From: Raffaelea ambrosiae | Lineage: Eukaryota > Ascomycota > Sordariomycetes > Ophiostomatales > Ophiostomataceae | Assembly (NCBI GenBank): GCA_002778195.1 | Contig: PCDI01000007.1 | Location: 1,163,127 to 1,227,126 of the forward strand | Direction: 5' to 3' | DNA length: 64,000 bases | In this document: in pieces, positions 33,201 through 44,489 of the stretch | Layout of the letters: each line of letters starts with the position of its first letter | Numbering within the stretch: position 1 is the stretch's first letter | The notes under the pieces: generated by a model | What the model was told of the DNA's origin: nothing | Database searches by the model: none | The model's input: only the letters and a program-made list of their open reading frames with translations | Translations under genes and position numbers: made by a program

Positions 33201-33774
33201 TGCCGACTCGGCCGCGGCCCAGCGCTGCTACAGCATCTGGGCCAAGGCGGTCCTCCCCCTCCTGCTCAATCTGCTGATCGCCCTCGGCACCAGCATCGCG
33301 CCCGAGATCGCGTACGTCCTCAACCAGTTCCCCAACCTGCTGGAGGCGAGCGCGCAGCGGTTCGAGGCGCCCGGCCTGAGCCGCACGACGCGGCCGCACC
33401 ACCACCACCAGCAGCAGCAGCAGCCGCTGCAAGGACGCCTGAGCCACCGCGACCACATCACGCTGCTGGCGGTCAACGAGCTGCACTCGCTGGCTCTGCT
33501 GACGCAGGTGCTGGCGGCGCTGCGGGTGAACCACGCGGCCGCGATCCCGCCGGTGTCGTGGGAGGCGGCGCCGGCGGTGCTGGAGAGCGTGGAGTTTTGG
33601 CTGTCGCGGCCCAAGCTGCTGCGGGAGCGGCTGGTGCCGCTGGGTGCGCGGGAGAGCGAGTGGCGGGGGATGGAGCCGCAGTGGAAGGGCGGGCTGGCGG
33701 AGAACCGGCTGGAGGAGAAGGTGTTTTCGCTGCTGGATGCGGTGCGGACGATCTTGAGCGAAGAAGAGGAGTGA
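27262..33774 (+). CDS. NUP192: Nucleoporin Nup192 (Nup205 family), inner ring scaffold
   Basis: Large alpha-helical scaffold of the nuclear pore inner ring that binds Nic96, Nup53 and Nup145N. Exon 1 is 27262-27332, intron 27333-27446, exon 2 27447-28413, intron 28414-28563, exon 3 28564-33774. The product is 2,082 residues. Identification rests on the N-terminal blocks (VYFPPLEELLEGETLLL, then SWKLIASALADGARDRLAAQ, and later LKADALWLSKCVCINEPAAL), YGRFMIDGSGIVNLDYKHST in the middle, and solenoid helices throughout. It is longer than the ~1,750 residues I recall for Chaetomium, because low-complexity inserts interrupt the solenoid: Asn runs near 29706-29725, Ser runs near 30466-30497, an Asn/Ser run near 31034-31090, 11 glycines near 31602-31634, HSN repeats near 32150-32185 and Gln runs. 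Tim9 is convergent downstream. Confidence 0.9.
28414..28563 (+). repeat. Polypyrimidine (TTTTC)n microsatellite filling NUP192 intron 2
   Basis: The intron from GTGAGT to CCCCAG is almost wholly TTTTTC / TTTC / TTTA repeats (about 28420-28535). Length polymorphism is likely. It does not alter the coding frame. Confidence 0.85.
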
Positions 33775-34340
33775 GGAGGGAGAGCAAGGAGCGGATGAGG
33801 CGTACTTAAAAAAAAAAAAAAAACCAGGACGTGTGAGAGAGGAAGAAGAGTCGGCGGGGAGGTTCACTTTTTTTTTAAAAAATACAGCAATTTGGGGTTT
33901 TCAAGGACATGTACGTTTACTTTAGTTTTTTTTTTTTAATAATGGAAATAACAAAACAACAAGTCATAAGCTGCATGTTACGTGAAGGCTTTTGGCATGG
34001 TTCATATTCGTTCCAAAAGAAACAGTCCAAGGAAGATATCATGAAAAAGATGCGATTCTTCCAGAGTTCAGGGTGCAACCCTGCTCAGTTTCTTTTCATG
34101 TGTTGGGGCTGTGTCTACAATCCCGACCAAGCGACCCTTGGACGCTCGCCCTCGATCCCATCCCGTAGGTATAAATCATCGTAGTAGTACAAAACACGGC
34201 ACTGTACCCGGGTCCAGTGTCTTCACGCCCCCCTTTTCAAGACACCCTTTGTTGAAGACACCCCTCTTTGTGCCGCAGCCGTCTATGTTGTTCCCTTTTT
34301 TCTTTCCCCCTTTTTTTTTTCGTTTCCTCCCGTCGTACGT
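33775..34340. other. Convergent intergenic region, 3' ends of NUP192 and TIM9
   Basis: About 570 bp with homopolymer A (33810-33822) and T runs (33871-33878, 33925-33936), suited to transcript 3' ends. No gene seen. Confidence 0.5.
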
Positions 34341-34696
34341 TTACCGCTGCTGCATCTGCTGGTTCATCTCGGCGTTGTGCTCCTGGAACCGCTCGGACAG
34401 GCGCTGCTGCGTGGCCAGCGTCTTCTGCACGCAGCGCGAGACGCAGCTGTTCTCGCGCGTCGAGACCGACTTGGACGAGAAGTCGTCGACGCAGGCGTTG
34501 AAGCAGCCGTCGACCATGTTGGAGAAGAGGCCGATAAACTCCTTGACCTGGCGCTTCTGGAGACGCTGCTCCAGCTCGCGGGTTTCCGCAACAGTAAGGC
34601 TGCCGAAGCGGAAGAGCAAGTGGTTAGCACAAGAGCAAGAGCCTATGATATCAATTCCGTGTCTCCGCCGGGTGTATGAGCCACCTACTTGTCCAT
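34341..34696 (-). CDS. TIM9: Small mitochondrial intermembrane-space chaperone Tim9
   Basis: Tim9 with Tim10 forms the hexameric chaperone that carries hydrophobic proteins to the TIM22 complex. Exon 1 is only 8 nt (34689-34696, ATGGACAA). The intron is 34600-34688 (GTAGGT donor, GGCAG acceptor, phase 2). Exon 2 is 34341-34599. The product is 88 residues starting MDNLTVAETRELEQRL, the normal Tim9 length. The twin CX3C motifs CFNAC and CVSRC, 15 residues apart, flank the helical hairpin. KRQVKEFIGLFSNMVDGCF is the typical Tim9 first helix. An intronless start further upstream would give a non-family N-terminus, which is why the micro-exon is chosen. Confidence 0.9.
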
Positions 34697-35700
34697 GGTG
34701 TTCGTGTTGGGTTCTGATACAGTGACGGTTCGTCGGCCAAGAGTGAAGCAAAAAATCGGTTTACCTAAAAACCAGATCGGTCCGGCCGCCGCCTTCCCTC
34801 CCTTCCCCACGAAGACGACCCACCTTAGCTGAGGGATTGGATAAGATTGTTAGTCAGCGCTTCTGACCAATGAGAGAAGCACGACCAGCTTACTGGACCC
34901 ATCCCGTGTCGACGGGCACGACTACTATTATGTAGTTAACAGGACGGTTCGATCCCGTATGAGCCTGCACCGATAGGCACCGTCGAACTATCTCTTCGCC
35001 TTCCCCTGTAGCCATTCACTCGGCTTGCTGGACACACTTTGTGCTGACGACCCCGAATAGTTACGCTCGAAGCCATCCTGAGCTACGCATGCAGGCTGCA
35101 GGTGCGCTCGGGTGGCTGTGCAACAGAACAGCTCTCTGCTCACTCTCTCGGGCCTGTCACTACTTCATGCAAGCCATACTTGGTTTTGCTATTTATTTTT
35201 ATTTTTTTGGTCCTGTCACATTGTAGATAGAGAGCTCTTTTTGAGGACCTCCAGACACTAGGGCCGCTTTAGCATCAGCAAGCTCGGGAAGCTCGCCTCG
35301 TGTATGTACGTCCTATGTAGGATTTATGTACAGCTACATAGTACTGCCCGCCCATAGGTTTGTGTGCGTGTGGGTGGATGGGTGGGAGCCTGCCTGCCCG
35401 TCTTGTCCATCTGCATAGGCCTTGCAGCACAGGTAGGTTGGCTGTCAACCAGTCAGCCAATGCAACCCTTTCTTGTTGGTGGGCAAGGCGAAACGGAGCG
35501 GCGGTCATTCACCGAAAGACAGAAAGATGGCAGGGGCAGCAGGACCCAGGAGAGCTGCAGCATGTGGGTAGTGGTTTCAAGAGGTTGGCAAGTCAAAAAG
35601 AGAGGGGAACCGAAGAAGAGGGTGGTGTTTTTTTATTTACGGTGCATTTTATTTTCTACTGTATCGCAGTGCTGTTGTTTTCTGTATGCCTTTGTCGACA

Positions 35701-35807
35701 TGTCTGTCTCTCTTTTGTCTCTCTCTTTTGTCTCTCTCTTTTCTCTCTCTCTTTTCTCTCGCTCTCTCTCTTTTCTCTCGCTCTCTCTCTCTTTCCCTTC
35801 AATGGTG
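35701..35807. repeat. Pyrimidine minisatellite of TCTCTCTTTT(GTC) type
   Basis: Imperfect tandem copies of CTCTCTTTTGTCT, then CTCTCTTTTCTCTCG, spanning about 105 bp in the gene-free region. Confidence 0.8.
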
Positions 35808-36920
35808 GTGGTCAGCCCGTCCGTTTCATTTTGTTTCGTATTTTTTTTTTTTGACGCTGTTCCGCTTTTTTATTTCCCAACCGCCCCAGCTATTTTGTTT
35901 GGCCGCCACGGCCCCCTCTGGTTCTTACATAGTCACTATCTTGCTTTGTAACTATGTCGTATGCAATGCATCTTACACTGTATTAATCCCTTCCCTCTGA
36001 TCCCATGGTTCGGTCCATCTTACTATGTACGTTTCCCTGCTGCAACGGTAATCTTATTTCCCCAACTAGCTGTCGCAGTTGTCAAGATAAATGGAAAAAA
36101 ACACGCAAGTTGGCAAGTCGTACACAACAAACAACAAGAAGAAAAAAAGAGGAGAAGAAGGACAGGTGACAAGAGTTCAACCCAAAAGTGGAGGTCCCAA
36201 AAAAGCCAAGTCGAAATAATCGAATAAACTAGAAATGAAACGCCAAAACCATACCGAAAACCCCATCTCCCGCGGCACGAGACCGTTACATAGCCTTTGT
36301 AGGCCGGGCGGAGGCTAAATATGGAAACGCTCAACTGGGGGAGCTGTATTTCTGACCAGTCGCTGACCGCCGGCCGCTTTGTTACGACCAGCCAATCCCA
36401 GCCCCGTCAGTCAGTCCCAGCCAGTCAGTCCCAACCCGCCGGCCCTCTGGCCTGTGGCTCTTGGGTTTCGGAGTTCTCCTGGCTAGATACGTCTCACTGG
36501 ATGTCGTGCCCGTCCATTCTGAGTCCTTTTTATTTTTTATTTTTTTGCTTCCCCAGACTTTTATTAATTTTGACTCTTTGTCTCACCCACAAGCCCCGAT
36601 CACACATGCAGTTACACTCCTGTGCACTGGTGTCATTGGTGTCATTAGTGACATTCATTATCATCATGTTCCCCAGAAATCCGGCAAGATACGAGGCAAA
36701 GTGATAGCCGAGCCCCGTGAGGAGGGCAGGGCGGTACGACAACGAATGCCGGGCCAAGCAAGAGCTGGAGGTGCGGTCAAAACAAACTTGAATCTGACAT
36801 ACGTGAGATATCTATCTTCGGAGATGATTTTTTTTTATTTCGTGAGGCACAGCCGACGTCATATGGCACTGCAATGCATCTGACAGCAATGGCAGCAGCA
36901 AGCAGCAGTCTCAGTGGTCC

Positions 36921-36947
36921 AGGGTAGCCAGGGTAGCCAGGGTAGCC
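36921..36947. repeat. Three tandem copies of a 9-bp unit AGGGTAGCC
   Basis: Three exact copies and a degenerate start of a fourth. Small and of unknown meaning. Confidence 0.85.
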
Positions 36948-39671
36948 AGAGTAAGACTGACAAAAGTGCAACAAACGTGTGCAACAAAAGTGCGCATCAA
37001 AAGAACGCCCATAGACTGGACACGGCTGGGAGGCAAAGATTTCCGTTGCGCCCGCCGGGGCGTTCTAAATGTTGTTCGAAAAGTTCCGTACCGCTTGCGA
37101 TCTGGACTCGTGCCGACGTCGATCATTGCTTTGATCTGAACGTGGTGCTTTTTTCCTGATTTTTGATTCAGGACTCGGATGGGACGTCAGAAGGTGGTCT
37201 GGCCAGAGAATCGCACACGCTATTTCAAGAGGGCCGCTGCCACTACTTGTTCTGGGCTGGCCGCATGGTCTCCCCATCCGCCCTGCCGCCATTCACTGCC
37301 CGATCGGCCATGTAACCCGGTTGCCACTCTTCTTCGCCTGTCTTGTCTTGTCTTGTCTCTTTCCAAAAACAGGATACTTCCGCGATCGGCAGGAAACAGG
37401 GCGGCGATCTTTGTCGAGAGAAGTCATGCTATGGAGCCGCCTTTGCCTGTCAAGCGAAAACTGACGTTCTTTTTTGTGTGGGCTTTTTTTCTCGCCCTTC
37501 TGCTTTTAATAGCTCTCGCGATGTTCCTGCGATGCCACCCAAAAGGAGGGGCAAAAGGCGTCTAGGAGGGACACTCAGGTGGCACCCAGTGGCATAGCAT
37601 AGACAGTGTGACTCAGGCATGCTAATGACCGCAGAGAAGACAGGCCAAAGAGGCAAATGTGTTACCGACAGCCAGAGTGCGAAAGAAAAAGGAGGCAAGG
37701 CGGCTAGAGTGCATACATGCATACTTGGTACACCCTAGCTATGGGTGGCAGGCTGGCAAACATACCGGCGGAAAAAAAAAACATGCATACGAAGTAAGAG
37801 AGACGCTTGCAGGGAACAGCGGCCGCAGACTGGCTGGAGCGGCCGCCCAGGGGAACCCAACAAACCCCAATGCTGCCCCAGTGCGCCCAGAAATGCTCCA
37901 GAGCACCCCCTGTTCCGCCTTTTTGGTGCCCTTTTTTTTTTCCTGCTGGCAATGGTCCCCCTTTGCTTGGCAACTCCTTTGTGGGGCCGAATTTACCCAG
38001 AAGTGACCAGGGGAGGTATATAAATAAATACGCCTAAAAGGTGAGGAAAGACTGGGAGTCAGTCCCAGAAATAAAAAGAAATAAAAAAGACGAATAAACA
38101 GAGAAAATAGCGAAACAAAATAAAACCTCAATTAAAAAGAAAAAGCCCTTTTGCTGCCCGTCTGACAGCCCATATCCACAGCTGTTATGGGCCCTAACCG
38201 GTCCCGACAAAGCTAATAGTACGAAGTAAGCTGCTCCAAGGCAGCCACTAGGGAGGCAGCGAAGAGGGAAACAAAGAGGGCTCGTGTTATTTTGTGTTAT
38301 TTTGTTTTGTTTTGTTTTAGTCTGGCGAAGTGCTGAGTGTCGTCCACCTTCTATTCAGCCTCCATCCAGCCTCTGCTCTCTAATAATACTGCTGTTTTCC
38401 CGGGCTGCCCCTCTGGCACGAAGCTTTATTACTCCAGCGCACTAACCGCCGCTGCCCAATCAGCGCCTTCAACCACCCCGTCTCCGTTGCTCAGGGGGGT
38501 CCTGTCGCTCTTGCCTCTCTTGCCTCCTCCATGCCTGCCTGCTCTCCTCACCAGCCCCGGTCGCTCTTGCCTCCTCCTCCCCCATTCAGAGCACCACCCA
38601 GACCCTTTCCCACATTTGTGCTAGGAAGGCTCAACCCACTGCACTCCCCCCTCCCCCCTGCTGCGAGCGTTGCACCTTCCTCCCACCACCACCAGTAGCG
38701 TCGACCGCAGCAGCTCCTTCCTCGACTTCTCTGGTCTCGTCTCATAATTTCGTTTTCTGCAGTCTTTTTTCTCAGTGTGTTATTTTCTTCTTCTTTTTTT
38801 TTTCCCTTTCGATTTTTCTTTGCTTTTTCCCTTTCCCCCTCCCTTTCTGCTCTTCTCTTCTGCTCGCCCTCTCCGTCTCTCTTTCTCCGTTCGCCGACCA
38901 ACATTTCTTCTTCGGCGTTTTCCCCCCCCTCGCCCCGTCTCTCCCGCAAAGCCTCTCCCGATCTGTTCGCAAACGCCCTGCTCTTTCGTCCCGCGCGTCG
39001 CCGCCGCTGTGCTCTGTTCCGTTCGCTCAAGCCTTGTTGGGAGACTGCGCTCCATCGTTTCTCCGCTTCCTTGGCGTCCTTTGTTGCGCGCGCGCTTGAC
39101 CCCCCGTCTGCCCCATCTTCGGCTGCGATCCGTCCGTCGTCTTCGCGTCTCCCAGTCTCGCTCAACAACCACGCTCCCCCCCCCTCCCCCCTAACAACCC
39201 CTACCCCAGACTCACCATCTTCGACGACCTCCCTCGCACCATCCACCTCGCCGCCCTTTCCATCGACGTTACCGTCCTCCACGCGCAACATCGCCAGCAG
39301 CGATACATTTTTCGGCTATTTTAGCGGCTCGGGTCTCTGTGAGCCTGTTTGCGACTGACTTGCTTTCCCACTGGGCTGACACGGCTGGCCACCCGCGAAA
39401 AAATCGACCCTTTCTTCCGCCGCCTCGACCACAACGCATCGTTCCCTTCCCGACCGCCTGTCGTCTACGGAACCTGCGAGCACATTCGAACCCGAGGGCG
39501 CTTTACGTGACAGGGGCGCTGAACGACCGTCTTGAGAAATAGCACTGCGGATACCACGGCCACGCTTGCTTTCACGCCTCCTTTGTTTCGCCCCGCCCGA
39601 CGGCCGCCCCGTCGCCGGAGCTGTCGCCAACCCTTCGCCTCTTCAGCTCTTCTCCCTTCTCACCCGACATC

Positions 39672-42600
39672 ATGACGACCGCCGCTCCTCCTCCGAACGC
39701 AAACCTGCCAGCCGCGGCCCCGTCTGAACCACAACTGCCACACCAGCCGCTACAACCCCCAGACGAACAGCCCGTACACAGTGTGCAGCAGTCGGCACCG
39801 CAAGAGCCGCAAGAGCCGCAAGAGCCGCAAGAGCTGCAAGAGCTGCAGGAGCTGCAAGAGCTGCAAGAGCTGCAAGAGCAGCAAGAGTCTCAGTCTCAAT
39901 CACAGTCCGACTCGTCATCACAGACACAGCCCTCTCTGCAGCAAGAACAGGGCCAGAATGCCCAGCCGCCACCACAGCCGTCGCAGCCGGCCCAAGAAGC
40001 ACAGCCGCCTAAGCAGCCGCAACAGCCACGGCCACAGCAATACCAGTCCCTGCTGCCGCCGTTGGAGCAGAAGCCAGTGGAACAGCCGCGACATCACCAT
40101 CACCATATTCATCGCCAACACCAATCAGTTTCGCAGCAGCAGCTGCTGCTGCAGCAGCAGATACAGCAGCATTTCCAGCAGCAACAAATGATCCAGCAAC
40201 GACATCTACAGCAGCAACAGGCGGCGCGGGCATACCAGCAGCCCCATCCTGCGGGACCCCTGCAGCCTCTTACGCCAAACGCCCTTCAGCAAAAGTCCAG
40301 TCTTCCGCCTGCCAATCTTGCCGCTATCCAGAACTCCACGTCTCCGCCAAGCAAGCGCGACCTCAAGTCTTGGTGGAAGGGTTTCAAGCTCCAGTCCAAG
40401 GGCCATGAACAGCAAGGTAAGCGCTCCCTCTATAGCCCTGCACCAAGTGTGTCGGCCTTTCTCTGTCTTGCTCCCTCCTTTTCTGTGCCTCTGTTCAAAT
40501 CTCTCTCTGCGCCCCTTGCCCCCCACTGCGCCCGTTGCTCTCTCTCTCTCTATCTCGGATTCACTGCTCTACTGTCGCTCGTCTTCGCGCGCATATTTTG
40601 CCACTCTGACGTCGCGCACCCACTCTTGCGACGCGCTGCGCATTTCCGATGCAACCTTGCCCCAAACTGGCTTCTTTATTTTTTTTCAGGCAGTGCGCCA
40701 CGAGACAGCTTCGCGGCTACCCGGTGGCCAAAGATGGGCCCCGATTACGAGGCTGCGCCCTGCCCTGCTCTCCGGGCTGTTCCGCTCCCCTTTGCATCGA
40801 TCGACGGGCCACAGACCACAACCCCACCAACTGCTAGGGCCCTGGTGCTGTTACTCGAACGGCTGTGCTGCTGTGCTCTCCTGTCCATACATGCGCCTTG
40901 CGCGCCTCCAGACTGCGCATGGACGCCCTGCTGTTGGTCACACACTGCACTGCCTGTCCTACCAAGCGTGGGAGGATGCGACAAGGCTGGAGCAGTTGCA
41001 CAGCATCCTGGCTTCCGTCATCCCCGAAGAAATAAAGAGAGCAGCGACGGGTATCACAGGAGAGACGATACGGCGAAATCAAAAAGCCACCACTCATGTG
41101 TTTTCGGGTACATGTAGGAACAGAAAGCTGACAATTCACAAGCAGCAGACCAGCGGCCAACAAAGGGTATCTTTGGCGTACCTCTGCGAGAGAGCATCAA
41201 GTATGCCAACGTCGCCATTTCTCTGGTCGACGATGAGGGCAAGAGCTACATCTATGGCTATGTGCCGATTGTTGTGGCCAAATGTGGCGTCTTCCTCAAG
41301 GAAAAGGGTGAGTGAATATTCTTTGTATTTCTTTTTCTTTGCTTCAGCACCTTGCGTCCCTCCCTTTCTTTGAGGGTTTCTTGGGATTCAACTGCAGATG
41401 GCGACTTGTTCCGTTTTTGGCGGTTTCTGTAATTTCGTTGCGTGTTCTTCACTTCGATATGGCCGTCTCTATTTCCGGATGAAACACTGTGCCCCGTTAC
41501 TGACACCCACACGCAGCCACCGGCGTTGAAGGTATCTTCCGTCTCAGCGGCTCGGAGAAACGGATCAAGGAGCTCAAGATCGCCTTCGACTCGCCCGACC
41601 GCTTCGGCAAGGGACTGTCCTGGAACGGCTACACCGTGCACGATGCCGCCAATGTCCTGCGCCGCTATCTCAACGACCTACCCGAGCCGGTTGTGCCTCT
41701 CGACTTCTACGACCGCTTCCGCGAGCCCCTGCAATATGCCATTAAGCAGGGTTCCCCCGATGCCGATGGCCCGCAGTTTGTGGACGGGTTCGACTTGACT
41801 GACGCCATAGCTAAGTACCAGCAGCTGATCACGGAGCTTCCGCCTCTCAATCGCCAGCTACTGCTTTACATCCTCGATCTTCTCGCCGTCTTCGCTGCCA
41901 AGTCCGATGTCAACCGTATGAACTCGCAGAACCTGGCGGCTATTTTCCAGCCCGGCATGCTGTCGCATCCGTACCACGCTATGGCTCCGGAGGAGTACAA
42001 ACTGAATCAGACGGTCCTGATCTTCCTGATTGAGAACCAGGACCACTTCCTGATTGGCATGCAGGGCACGGCCGCCGACGAGAAGACAGTCCAGGAGGTC
42101 CAAAGAGGTACGCCGCCCGTGACGCCAAGTGTGGCTATGGTCGGTGCCGGCGAGGCCGCCATGACCCGCACAGCCTCTAATGCCAGTGCCGGCGCAGAGA
42201 GTGTGATGCGCGACGGCAAGATTCGCCGTAACCGGTCCACCTCGTCACGGAACTCGCGCCACTCCAACAGCAACAGCACCAGCAACATTGCCCATGCGCC
42301 AAGTCCCCGGAGTAGCTCTCCAGGTCTCACGCCCACTCCCACAAGTACACCTGGTGGGCTGGCACGCAGCAACACGTTGCCGGCGCGGTCTCCTGGTCTT
42401 GGACCAGGCCGGTTCGTCAAGCGGTCAGACGTGTCCGGCAGTCCTGTGTCGCCCCTCACGCCGATCGGGCACCATTCTCCTGCGCACACTACACCGTCTG
42501 TTGAACCTGTTGCCGAGGTTGTCACTCCTTCCGAGGATGTCTCGGCTCCCGATCCGTTTACGTCTGTGGTTGCGAAAGCAGAAGCCCCAGGGGCTGCAAC

Positions 42601-43777
42601 AGCTGTTGCAGCAACGGCTGTCGGACTGGGACTGGGCTTGAACCATGGAAACCACGGTACCCCTGCACCTCCGGGCACCCCAGGCACCCCTGCAGGATAC
42701 CTAGCTGTGCCCCCAGTCAGGGAAGCGGACACAGTCACGCCCTCAAAGGAGAGAAGATTCCAGCTGTTTCAACGGTCACCTTCGAATGACAATGAGCTGA
42801 AGCCTCCGCCAAATAAGCTTAAGAAGAAGAGACTCCCCAGCAGCACGAACCCCAGCGCGCAGAGCTCTACCGCTTCGCTGCACCATAATTCTTCGTCCAC
42901 GGCACCAACGCCAAGCCACGAGACATCCAATCCTTTCGACGAGGCGACTCCACTTGGCTTGACACCCGAGTCGGCAGCAACAGCCATGGAGGGTAGGGAC
43001 AATGCAGACGCAACTGGTGATGGTGTCTTTGAGTCAACGCCACGAGTCTCTCAGGTGCCGTCCACCGCCACCATCACAGCGCTCATGACGCCAACGCCGA
43101 ACAACACAGACTCCATGCTGCGGCCCCAACAAAGAAAGTCGCCGCCAACGTCTCTGCACAGTTCCTTTAACGAAGGCTCTGACTTGGACCAGATCGACGA
43201 CGTGGTGGACCCGGCTCAGAGCGTGAACGAGCAGCCAGAAAAGGCCAAGAAGCGTGTGTGGCGCCTGTCAAGACGCAAGGATGATTTGCAGCCGGTATTC
43301 TCGCCTGGCGGCGTGGCAGCCGGGCAGCAGCAGTCGACCAGCAGTCTTGGGATCAACTCAACGCCTCCGCGGCACGCACCGAGCAGCCTGGGTTCGAATG
43401 CAAATGCCGCACTGAGCACAAGCTCGATCGGAAGTGGCGGCCCCCCGCAGGCGGGTATGGGTGCGATGTCGTTCACCGGCGCGAGTGGCTCTTCTGAGCC
43501 GGCTCTGTCTAACATTGAGGGCCAAGATTACGGCAGCATCGGCGGTGGCAGCGGCAGAGACGAGCCCAACAAGGGCAAGTTGGCCGGCTGGATCAAGAAT
43601 AAGTATCGGGAAGCCAAGGAGACCGCGGAGCAGCGGAGAAACAAATCGCCACCACCCGCCGGTGCCATGACCGTCACGGACCAGATGACGCCGTCGCCAG
43701 GCTGGGTACAAGACGTACGTGGCAAGAGCCTGGATATAAAGCGGGCCTCGGAAGAAGACAGAAAGTCGAATCACTAA
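39672..43777 (+). CDS. SAC7: Sac7-type Rho GTPase-activating protein
   Basis: Switches off Rho1-type GTPases controlling cell wall, actin and polarity. Exon 1 is 39672-40416. Intron 1 runs from GTAAGC at 40417 to one of three in-frame acceptors ending at 41142, 41145 or 41148. Exon 2 runs to 41307. Intron 2 is 41308-41516 and exon 3 41517-43777. The product is about 1,056 residues. Residues 1 to about 210 are Gln/Pro-rich (EPQ and ELQ repeats, poly-Q). KRDLKSWWKGFKLQSKG (about 228-244) is the conserved pre-GAP motif. The RhoGAP domain (about 257-480) has KGIFGVPLRESIKYANVAIS, the arginine-finger segment GVEGIFRLSGSEKRIKELK, VHDAANVLRRYLNDLPEPVV and MNSQNLAAIFQPGML. The long Ser/Thr/Pro C-terminal tail includes several TPxxTP-like sites. 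Domain identity is firm; the acceptor of intron 1 is uncertain. Confidence 0.87.
39801..39890 (+). repeat. 9-bp coding repeat (Glu-Pro-Gln / Glu-Leu-Gln) in the RhoGAP N-terminus
   Basis: Tandem GAGCCGCAA then GAGCTGCAA units give about four EPQ followed by about five ELQ tripeptides, a recent slippage-type expansion in the disordered N-terminus. Confidence 0.85.
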
Positions 43778-44452
43778 GATCTTGACTTGCCTGTTCGCCC
43801 AAATTCAATTTCTTTTGTCTTTTCCTCTTTTTTTTTCAAACATTTATCTTTTTTTTCCCTTATTCCTCACCTTCTCCTTTCCCCCTTTCGTCTCATAATT
43901 TTCTTGGTTATGGTGGTACAGTCGATCAAAAGCGCAAAACGATGCGCATCACGAAAAAAGCAAACACTTCCTTCTTTTCTTGGAATAAGAATCAGTTTTT
44001 TTTGGAGCATGGAACTGGCCCGTTCTTTGGGGGTGGGGGGTTGTGTGTGTATGTGGCCTTTTTTGACTGTTATATTTGAGGATGGAGTATTCTATTATGA
44101 CGAGATGCCTCTACGGCACACTTTCTTTTTTTCCTTTTTTATTATTCTTTTTGACTTCATTATTCGGCGGTGTGTCCGCAACGAAGGATACCCCTAGGAT
44201 CGTTTTTATTTTCTTTGCAAAGACGTATTTATGTGGGAAATTTGGAGTTTTTTTTTTCTTTTTTGTTGCTTCTCTCCTGCCTTTCCAACACGCTTGGAGA
44301 GAAGGCATTTTTTTTCCATTATTCACTTCTTGGACCACCATCACTTTTTCATAGCATTACTCGCGATTCGTTCTACCGTAGATATGAAGAGCTTTCTCTT
44401 CTTTCTTGGAATACTGCTTAGACACAAGAATTGGAACCATTGTACTTGGGAG

Positions 44453-44455
<3 letters not shown>

Positions 44456-44485
<30 letters not shown>
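44456..44485. repeat. (TG)n microsatellite
   Basis: About 15 perfect TG units in the gene-free stretch. Confidence 0.9.

Positions 44486-44489
<4 letters not shown>

Larger units (their letters stand above)
34697..39671. other. Gene-free stretch of about 5 kb between TIM9 and the RhoGAP gene
   Basis: No exon with conserved content was found on either strand. Open frames here are short or low-complexity. It contains a pyrimidine minisatellite (35701-35807), a small 9-bp tandem repeat (36921-36947), TTTTG repeats (38290-38320) and a TATA-like stretch at 38013-38022. The last ~900 bp (38750-39660) are strongly pyrimidine-rich and probably form the long 5' leader and promoter of the RhoGAP gene. 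Confidence 0.5.

Noticed and set aside
28513..33867. Long antisense frames (644 and 1,137 codons) opposite NUP192
   Set aside because: Composition is shadow-like (Gly/Gln/Arg-rich), with no family motifs; the sense frame is a clear nucleoporin.
34925..34990. tRNA-like B-box sequence GGTTCGATCCC
   Set aside because: I could not build a matching acceptor stem, D arm or anticodon arm around it.
38777..39358. 193-codon Phe/Ser/Pro-rich frame
   Set aside because: It is a translation of pyrimidine-rich leader DNA and has no protein-like features.
40690..41117. Internal exon of the RhoGAP gene starting after the T-run/CAG at 40689
   Set aside because: The acceptor looks good, but the translation is cysteine/proline-rich filler unlike RhoGAP linkers, and no matching phase-1 donor stands out. 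Only transcripts can decide.
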